The notes beneath the pieces are model-generated. The model saw nothing but the letters and a program-made list of their open reading frames with translations, made no database searches and was not told the DNA's origin. Of a stretch of 6,080 bases of DNA, positions 1 to 5,133 are shown piece after piece (position 1 is the first letter of the stretch; each line of letters starts with the position of its first letter). This DNA is from Campylobacteraceae bacterium (GTDB lineage: Bacteria; Campylobacterota; Campylobacteria; Campylobacterales; JALSKU01). The stretch covers positions 1 to 6,080 of the forward strand of contig WFMT01000097.1 in the NCBI GenBank assembly GCA_015488975.1, written 5' to 3'. The translations under genes were made by a program, and so were the position numbers.

Positions 1-180
1 ACTCAAAGTTACACCAGTTTATGTGTTGATTATTTAGAGTTATTGTCATATGAAACACTTCAAAAAATAATAAAAATAATAAAACAAAGTAATTTACATG
101 TTATAACAATATCACAGGTAAAAATGAGACAAAACGAAGTTCTTAATAGAATTGAAAGTCTTATCAATATAAGGCATTAA
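1..180 (+). CDS. C-terminal end of an unrecognised protein (5' truncated by window edge)
   Basis: Frame 1 is open from the first base to a TAA at 178-180, giving 59 residues with no start visible. Of the three forward frames I read two here: this one is open throughout, while frame 2 meets a stop at 35-37. The residues look like a real protein tail: a hydrophobic stretch (SLCVDYLELLSYETLQKII), a short beta-like segment (NLHVITIS) and a charged amphipathic helix rich in N, E and R ending in NIRH. I do not recognise the family and assign no function. The next gene on the same strand starts 68 bases downstream, so co-transcription is possible, but the hairpin in between could also separate them. 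The main uncertainty is that only a fragment is visible. Confidence 0.6.
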   Translation, partial: TQSYTSLCVDYLELLSYETLQKIIKIIKQSNLHVITISQVKMRQNEVLNRIESLINIRH

Positions 181-192
181 ATTTTCCGTAAA

Positions 193-212
193 GGGGACAC
201 TTTAATGTCTTC
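193..212 (+). other. Small hairpin between the first gene and the WYL gene
   Basis: GGGGACA (193-199) pairs with TGTCTTC (206-212) around the six-base loop CTTTAA. This gives seven pairs, two of them G-U if read as RNA. It starts 12 bases after the upstream stop codon and ends 36 bases before the WYL start. No clean T-run follows (TTTGATAG), so it would be at best a weak terminator. It could also be a 5' leader structure of the WYL mRNA, or a REP-like remnant, since GGGGACA-type palindromes remind me of elements mobilised by REP-associated tyrosine transposases. Function is not established. Confidence 0.4.
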
Positions 213-248
213 TTTGATAGAATATAAAAAAACGATTAGGTTGACAAT

Positions 249-1178
249 ATGGCATACAAACATGACTACGATAAAATCTTAACAAGATTAACTATAATAC
301 TCTCTAAACTCAATGATGGAGAAGCACTTTCAGTAAAAGAGCTAGCAGAAGAGTTTAATACTAGCGATAGAACTATTCAGCGTGATTTCAATGAGCGACT
401 GACCTCTTTTCCTATTTATCAAGAGAAGAAAAAATGGAAAATGCAAGATGGTTTCAGAGTTGAAAAAATAAAATCACTTGAAGATGAGATAGTACTTGAT
501 ATAATTGAAAAAATCACTGAGAGTATAGGTGGTAATTTCTCTATCAAAGCACAAAAACTACTCTCCAAAATAAAAAATGAAGATTTTAGCCCTATATATG
601 CTAAACTTAACATCGAAGATATAAGTGATAAGTTCAGCGATATTCAAATCATAGAGAGAGCTATCAAAGAGAGAAAAACAATTAAGTGCAACTATGACGA
701 TGAAAAACACCCGATATATACCACAACCATAAATCCTCTCAAGATAGTAAACTTTGATGGGTTTTGGTACTTAATTGCACTAAGAAAAGATATACTTAAA
801 AAATACTATCTTAAAAATATCTCAAATCCCGCCATAACAGATGATGCATTTGAAACTGATAGCAAATTGCAAGAGCTACTAAATAACTCTATATCTATAT
901 GGTTTCAAGAAGACAAAGAAGCATTTGAAGTGAAACTCTATGCTGATGAACATGCCACCAAATATTTTAAACGAAGACCACTTCCGACTCAAAAGATAAA
1001 CTCTTTAAACAATGATGGAACGATGGAATTTAGTGTATCTATCACTCATGCTATGGAGATACTGCCGATTATAAAATACTGGGTTCCACATCTATTTGTC
1101 ATAAAACCTAAACAGATAAAAAAGATGGTGGAAAAAGATATACAAAACTATCTTGAACTCTCCAAGGGAGTAGAGTAG
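249..1178 (+). CDS. WYL-domain transcriptional regulator (YafY-type)
   Basis: A cytoplasmic DNA-binding regulator of 309 residues, about the usual length for the family. Residues 1-70 hold a DeoR/HTH_11-like winged helix-turn-helix; the likely recognition helix is SDRTIQRDFN at 39-48. The WYL ligand-sensing domain spans roughly 130-200, with the signature W173-Y174-L175 in GFWYLIAL. The C-terminal WCX-like region follows (about 222-303, including YFKRRPLP and the HAMEILPIIKYWVPHLFVI stretch). WYL domains are known to sense nucleic acids or nucleotides and to control defence, DNA damage and metabolic genes; the target here is unknown. The family usually has an R-x-F/L-x-x-R-I strand after WYL, but here it reads KKYYLKNI, so the usual arginines are missing. 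The ATG at 249 is preceded by a weak AGG at 238-240. Its stop overlaps the next ORF by one base, so the two are probably coupled. Confidence 0.88.
   Translation: MAYKHDYDKILTRLTIILSKLNDGEALSVKELAEEFNTSDRTIQRDFNERLTSFPIYQEKKKWKMQDGFRVEKIKSLEDEIVLDIIEKITESIGGNFSIKAQKLLSKIKNEDFSPIYAKLNIEDISDKFSDIQIIERAIKERKTIKCNYDDEKHPIYTTTINPLKIVNFDGFWYLIALRKDILKKYYLKNISNPAITDDAFETDSKLQELLNNSISIWFQEDKEAFEVKLYADEHATKYFKRRPLPTQKINSLNNDGTMEFSVSITHAMEILPIIKYWVPHLFVIKPKQIKKMVEKDIQNYLELSKGVE
1164..1170 (+). promoter_or_regulatory. Ribosome binding site for the GTG start at 1178
   Basis: AAGGGAG lies inside the last codons of the WYL gene, seven bases before the GTG at 1178-1180. It is the strongest Shine-Dalgarno match I see on the plus strand. 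It supports GTG as the original start of the 5'-nucleotidase remnant, coupled to the WYL gene through the TAGTG stop/start overlap. Confidence 0.65.
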
Positions 1179-1435
1179 TGGAATATGATCTTAAAAATAA
1201 ACTTGTTGTAGCAGTAAGTTCTCAAGCACTCTTTAATCTTGAAAAAGAAAATGAAATATTTGAGCAAGAGAGATTAAAAATCTATTATGCTTATCAACTT
1301 GCAAATGAGAATAAACTCTTACTGAAAGGTACAGGTTTTAGACTGGTTGAAAATTTCTTGAAAGAATATGCAAAGTTGAGGGTAAATCTTTTTGCAAGGA
1401 TAAATTTAAAAATGTATAATGGTTTTAGTTATTGA
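1178..1435 (+). pseudogene. N-terminal remnant of a 5'-nucleotidase (cN-I-like family)
   Basis: The 85-residue product starts like bacterial members of the cytosolic 5'-nucleotidase family (PF06189 type), which dephosphorylate nucleoside monophosphates. Recognisable pieces are KLVVAVSSQALFNLEKE (8-24), EIFEQE (26-31), an AYQLANENK segment and GTGFRLVENFL. From memory the family reads SSRALFDLE, EEG and GxxFPLV at these places, so several usually conserved residues have drifted (R to Q, D to N, G to R, P to R). The family is about 300 residues long. Here the similarity ends near residue 62, and the rest (KLRVNLFARINLKMYNGFSY) runs into the 3' end of ribF on the other strand, overlapping it by 30 bases. 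The HAD catalytic core is therefore absent. I infer a 3' deletion that joined this gene to the ribF end. It is unlikely to be an active enzyme; a short expressed peptide cannot be excluded, as the RBS and start remain good. Confidence 0.68.
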
Positions 1436-2212
1436 AATATCATTTTTGATTTGTTCTTTAAGTTCTTTCAGAGAGTTAAATTTTTTATTATCTCTTATTT
1501 TTTGGTAAAATAATATCTCAATTTCTTGAGCTTTATGCCTTATATCGGTATCTAAAATATGAGTTTCTATGCTAAAATTATTATCTGTTGTCTGTCTGAT
1601 TCCTATGAAAGTAACAGAATCGTAAATAGTGGAATTTATCTTGGTCTTTGAAGCATAAACTCCACTCATAGGCAATAAAAAATCTTTTATAGTTGTATTG
1701 ATGGTAGGAACCAACTCCTTGGCACCTAAGCCCTGTCCCGGTACTATATCGCCTTTTATTGAGTATGCTCTGCCTAAAAGTTTATTTGCTTCTTGAATTT
1801 TTCCGTTTTGTAAAAGTTTTCTTATCGCCCCGGAATGTACAGAAATGCCATTAACAATAACTTCATGTATTACCTCGATTTCAAAAAAACTTTTCAAATC
1901 CTCAGGAGTGCAGCACCTGTTTTTGCCAAACCTAAAATCATATCCTACAACAATTTTTTTCAATTTTGGAAACTCTTTTTTTAAAAAAGAAGCAAATTGA
2001 GTTTTTTTAAACTCTTTTATATTTTCAAGCTCATAAAAAAAACAAGGAAATTTAGTAAATTTACATCTGTAATTACCTGGAGTTAAGCTTGAATTGTATT
2101 TATTGATGATCATTAATGCCCCGTTTTTGTCCAATTTTTCCAAAAGTGCCTTATGAGCTAAATGTATGCCGTCAAATCCACCAATCGCCAAAGAAGTTAT
2201 TTTATTTTTCAT
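1406..2212 (-). CDS. ribF: Bifunctional riboflavin kinase / FAD synthetase
   Basis: Makes FMN from riboflavin and ATP, then FAD from FMN and ATP, in the cytoplasm. The N-terminal nucleotidyltransferase half shows GGFDGIHLAH (11-20) and VVGYDFRFGKNR (88-99), followed by HSGAIRKLL (126-134), equivalent to the SSTxIR motif. The C-terminal flavokinase half shows LGRAYSIKGDIVPGQGLG (146-163), the PTIN metal/ATP motif (169-172), PMSGVYA (181-187) and the catalytic-base segment ETHILD (216-221). It ends with the usual KFNSLKELKEQI helix. At 268 residues it is a little shorter than the common 280-310, but no domain is missing. AH in place of GH in the first motif and KELVPTIN in place of GFPTAN fit what I remember of Campylobacterota versions. 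The ATG at 2212 overlaps the tlyA end by 11 bases, with AAGG at 2222-2225 nine bases upstream. It is the last gene of the operon, and its 3' end converges on the nucleotidase remnant. Confidence 0.94.
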   Translation of the reverse strand: MKNKITSLAIGGFDGIHLAHKALLEKLDKNGALMIINKYNSSLTPGNYRCKFTKFPCFFYELENIKEFKKTQFASFLKKEFPKLKKIVVGYDFRFGKNRCCTPEDLKSFFEIEVIHEVIVNGISVHSGAIRKLLQNGKIQEANKLLGRAYSIKGDIVPGQGLGAKELVPTINTTIKDFLLPMSGVYASKTKINSTIYDSVTFIGIRQTTDNNFSIETHILDTDIRHKAQEIEILFYQKIRDNKKFNSLKELKEQIKNDISITKTIIHF

Positions 2213-2951
2213 AAGCTTTGACCTTGGAATTTAAATTTTTGAGATAATAAAAAAATTCACTATTTCCCTCTTTTCCTTTTATTTTAGACTCTTCTTTGGA
2301 TATGATTTGTAACTTGTGTTTCATAAGCTCACTTTCAAATTTTACACAAGCTCTTTTTAGAGCATTTGTATCTTTGATGACACCTCTTTTATCTCTTTTG
2401 ACATTTTTACCTACTTCAAACTGTGGCTTAAAAAGTATAATTATCTCATTTTTTGCAAAGTTTATCAAACTGTCTAAAATATATAAAATACTGATAAAAG
2501 AAACATCGCAGGTTACCAAATCAAACTTTTTTTCACATTTAAGTTTTCTTATATCCTGACTCTCCTTGGAAATTATTTTTTTATTTTCTTTTAAAATCGG
2601 ATGAAGTTGTTCTTTTCCGACATCAACTGCATATATTTTTTCAGCATTCATCTCAAGTAAAACTTGTACAAATCCTCCTGTGCTGCTACCAACATCAAGA
2701 CAAATTTTATTGTTTATTTCAATATCTTTATCTTTTAAAAACTCTTTTAATTTATCTCCTGCTCTGCTGACATATCTTTTTTTTTCTAAAACTTCTATTT
2801 TTTCATTATTTTTAATTTTAAATGACGGCTTGTCGATAATCTTTCCGTCAACTTTTATATTTCTATTTTTTATTGCTTCATGGGCTTTGTTTCTACTGTT
2901 AAAGAAATCATTTTCTACTAAAAAAATATCTAATCTCTTCATGTCATTCAT
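2202..2951 (-). CDS. tlyA: TlyA family rRNA (cytidine-2'-O)-methyltransferase
   Basis: SAM-dependent methylation of ribosomal RNA. Campylobacter-type (TlyA-I) enzymes modify C1920 of 23S rRNA, which influences capreomycin susceptibility, ribosome assembly and fitness; the same role is inferred here. The 249 residues consist of an N-terminal S4 RNA-binding domain (about 4-55), the linker motif YVSRAGDKL (60-68) and an FtsJ/RrmJ-like Rossmann fold. The SAM loop is CLDVGSSTGGF (84-94), followed by VTCDVSF (146-152), LFKPQFEVGK (173-182) and KGKEGNSEFFYY (225-236). A K67-D149-K175-E232 tetrad matches the family's catalytic set. The start at 2951 forms an ATGA overlap with moeA and has AGAGG at 2962-2966 ten bases upstream. 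An in-frame ATG at 2942 (MKRLD) is the alternative. Coding A9 (2777-2785) is a possible slippage tract. Confidence 0.94.
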   Translation of the reverse strand: MNDMKRLDIFLVENDFFNSRNKAHEAIKNRNIKVDGKIIDKPSFKIKNNEKIEVLEKKRYVSRAGDKLKEFLKDKDIEINNKICLDVGSSTGGFVQVLLEMNAEKIYAVDVGKEQLHPILKENKKIISKESQDIRKLKCEKKFDLVTCDVSFISILYILDSLINFAKNEIIILFKPQFEVGKNVKRDKRGVIKDTNALKRACVKFESELMKHKLQIISKEESKIKGKEGNSEFFYYLKNLNSKVKAYEK

Positions 2952-4141
2952 ATTAAAATAGCCTCTGCGACTTCACCCTCTTTTATACTCCCTTGACTTT
3001 CATCTACTATAACGAGTGCATCGCTCTCGCTTGTAGATAAAAAATTGGAAGTTTGTTGAGAAGATGCATTTTTGGCAAATATCTTACCATTTTTATATGA
3101 TAAAGTTACTCTTATAAAATCAACTCTATTTTCTTTTGATTTGATAGCTTCTTCAGCAATAACGGTAATCTTTTTATTTTCATATTCTTTTATACCAGCT
3201 ATTTTTTTAACCGCCGGAAGTAAGAAATCATAAGAATTTATCAGTAACGCGGACGGATAGCCCGGCAATCCGAAAAAGAGTTTTTCTTTTTTTACTCCAA
3301 ATATCAAAGGTCTGCCGGGACGAATATTGGTCATAGTAAATTTTGTATCCAAACCAATATTTTTAGCAATATCTTTTGTAAAATCATATTTACCTTTAGA
3401 TGCTCCGGCACTGCTTAAAAGGATATCATTTTGCTTTAGAGCTGAAGCAAAAAGTTTATTCATAGTGCTTGGCTCATCTTTAACTTTTCCAAGATAAACA
3501 ATATCGGCAAATGACTCTAACATGCCTTTTAAAATATAAAAATTTACATTTTTTACTCCTGCTTTATAACTTTGCTCCCAAGGTTCTTGTATCTCGTTTC
3601 CTGTTACTATGACACCAATGCTCGGTCTTGTATAAACTTTTATCTGATAAAATCCAAGATTTGCCAGTAGAGATACTTTTTTATAATCAAGCACTTCACC
3701 TTGATGTAGTATTATTTCATCTTTTTTTATTTCACTCCCGGCTAAGTCTATCAAATCTCCTTTTTTAGGTGCTTTTTCGATAATAATCTCATCTTCACTT
3801 ATCTTTACATCTTCTATTCTGATAGCCGTATCGGCATTTTCAGGAATGATGCTTCCTGTCATAGTAAAGATAGCTTCATTTGCTTGCACTTCTTTTTTAT
3901 CTTTGTCTCCTGCTTTACTTTCGCCTATGATTTTTAATATTGCGGGATAGCTTTTTATATCTTCTATGCGGAAACAAAAACCGTCGATTGCACTTTTGTC
4001 AGATTCTGGAATATTATATTTTGCATAAATATTTTCATATAAAACTCTATTGTAGGCATTTTCTAATGTTACTACCTCAAAGCTTTGTATTTTTACGGCA
4101 TTTAATATAATATCTTTGGCTTCATTTCTTGTTACCTTCAT
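2948..4141 (-). CDS. moeA: Molybdopterin molybdenumtransferase MoeA
   Basis: Inserts molybdate into adenylylated molybdopterin in the last common step of Mo cofactor synthesis. The 397-residue length is close to the usual 400-411. MoeA domain I/II features are PESDKSAIDGFCF (45-57) and TGSIIPENADTAIRIED (95-111), then the GSEIKKDE segment (135-142). The MoCF/MogA-like domain runs from about 173 to 310 with VIVTGNEI (177-184), SSAGASKGKYDF (243-254), NIRPGRPLIFG (272-282) and GLPGYPSALL (291-300). The C-terminal beta domain (about 325-397) is complete. Differences from the E. coli type include AGAS for GGVS, GYP for GNP, and M270/R274 where, by my alignment, E. coli has K275/K279. The acidic positions D53, E137 and D253 are kept. 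The start at 4141 is coupled to the upstream moe-like gene by an ATGA overlap. The family is clear; activity on molybdate is inferred, and a specialised paralogue cannot be excluded. Confidence 0.9.
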   Translation of the reverse strand: MKVTRNEAKDIILNAVKIQSFEVVTLENAYNRVLYENIYAKYNIPESDKSAIDGFCFRIEDIKSYPAILKIIGESKAGDKDKKEVQANEAIFTMTGSIIPENADTAIRIEDVKISEDEIIIEKAPKKGDLIDLAGSEIKKDEIILHQGEVLDYKKVSLLANLGFYQIKVYTRPSIGVIVTGNEIQEPWEQSYKAGVKNVNFYILKGMLESFADIVYLGKVKDEPSTMNKLFASALKQNDILLSSAGASKGKYDFTKDIAKNIGLDTKFTMTNIRPGRPLIFGVKKEKLFFGLPGYPSALLINSYDFLLPAVKKIAGIKEYENKKITVIAEEAIKSKENRVDFIRVTLSYKNGKIFAKNASSQQTSNFLSTSESDALVIVDESQGSIKEGEVAEAILI

Positions 4142-5133
4142 CTTATATCCTTTATAGATTCCAAAAGCCCACCATGAGCTCTTTTCAAAACTTCTTCTTT
4201 GCTAATTTTGTCACCTATTAAAAATCTGCCAATCCATATATCAAAGGCGGTTTTTTTATAAAAAAGTGCTGCAGCAGGAACCGCAGTTACAGGGGTATCT
4301 TTTATCCAACCTATTGTAAGCATATTGCCAGGTTGTATAGGGTTACCTCTTATAAAATTATCCACTCCGGCATCAAAAATAGCCTTATAAGTTACATCAT
4401 CAGGATCTACTGAAGTTCCTCCAGTTAGTACAACTAAATCAAACTTTTCTGCGAACTCAATAATTTTATCTTTTATCTGTTTTTTGTCATCAGGTAAAAT
4501 TATTTTTTCTTCTATATTGCAAGAAAATTCAGCAAGTTTTGGTTTTAACTTATCGTAAAATTTATCTTTGATTCTGCCATGATAAACTTCATTGCCGGTT
4601 ATTATCAAGCCTGCTTTTTTTTGTGTAAAAGGTACTATTTTTATGATTCCTTCTCCTGCAATTTTTACAGCATCTTCTACATCTTTTTTTGGAGAAAGCA
4701 AAGAGATGATTCTTACAGCAGCAACTTTATCACCTTTTTTGACAATAGAATTATTGTAAATAGTAGGCATGGAAGGTTCACCGACAGAGTTAAATTTAAA
4801 AAGTTTTTTAACATCGATTTTGCAAACTCCAAAAATATTTGAGAATATTGTGATTTTTCCCTCTTTTGGTTCTTTGCTTGTATAAGTATTTTCTCCTGAT
4901 ACAGCCTTTGATAATATCTTTGCTGCATCATTTTCATGGATTTTATCATCTCCTATTTCAAAAACATATATATGATCTTTTCCAACTTTTTTTAATGTTT
5001 GAATATCTTCTTGTTTTATAATATGACCTTTTTTGAAAATTCTGCCCTTAAATCCTTGTTCAGGATCTACTTTTGTTATGTCATGAAGTAAAACTTCTCC
5101 AATGGCATCTTCAACTTTTAACATTTTTGCCAA
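4138..5133 (-). CDS. MoeA/MoaB-like molybdopterin-binding protein
   Basis: A 331-residue relative of MoeA with a MoCF_biosynth domain at about residues 173-305. Visible there are GLIITGNEV (175-183), LTGGTSVDPDDVT (236-248), GNPIQPGNMLTIG (263-275) and VPAAALF (285-291), where MoeA would have GLPGNP. The N-terminal 165 residues (KVEDAIGEVLLHDITK, then FKGRIFKKGHII, then an inserted module around 90-140) form a shortened N-part lacking the MoeA SAMDGY signature. I recall this architecture as the 'molybdopterin-binding protein' of Clostridia and other anaerobes, often beside molybdenum hydroxylases; its exact reaction is not well defined. Binding of molybdopterin or its adenylate is inferred from the domain. 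The start is taken as TTG at 5133, because AAAAAGGA at 5140-5147 lies six bases upstream; ATG at 5124 is the alternative. It overlaps the ligA end by 23 bases and moeA by 4, so it is probably expressed with both. Confidence 0.82.
   Translation of the reverse strand: MAKMLKVEDAIGEVLLHDITKVDPEQGFKGRIFKKGHIIKQEDIQTLKKVGKDHIYVFEIGDDKIHENDAAKILSKAVSGENTYTSKEPKEGKITIFSNIFGVCKIDVKKLFKFNSVGEPSMPTIYNNSIVKKGDKVAAVRIISLLSPKKDVEDAVKIAGEGIIKIVPFTQKKAGLIITGNEVYHGRIKDKFYDKLKPKLAEFSCNIEEKIILPDDKKQIKDKIIEFAEKFDLVVLTGGTSVDPDDVTYKAIFDAGVDNFIRGNPIQPGNMLTIGWIKDTPVTAVPAAALFYKKTAFDIWIGRFLIGDKISKEEVLKRAHGGLLESIKDIR

Noticed and set aside
214..228. TAGAAT/TATAAA as a -10 box for the WYL gene.
   Set aside because: No matching -35 at normal spacing, and such strings are frequent in this A/T-rich spacer.
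241..246. Perfect TTGACA resembling a -35 box.
   Set aside because: It lies directly before the WYL ATG at 249, and there is no good -10 at 16-18 bases; transcription from it would miss the start codon.
205..282. A 25-codon ORF starting at ATG 205 with AAAGGGG eight bases upstream, overlapping the WYL start.
   Set aside because: The product (MSSLIEYKKTIRLTIW...) has no recognisable character, and its start lies in the hairpin loop and stem. The G-run is explained equally well by the hairpin. A leader peptide is possible but unsupported.
1406..2212. RibF possibly truncated at 268 residues.
   Set aside because: All motifs of both domains and the terminal helix are present; it is merely compact.
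2296..2961. Plus-strand ORFs opposite tlyA (87 and 93 codons).
   Set aside because: Hydrophobic F/L/S-rich products typical of the antisense of A-rich genes; tlyA on the minus strand explains the region fully.
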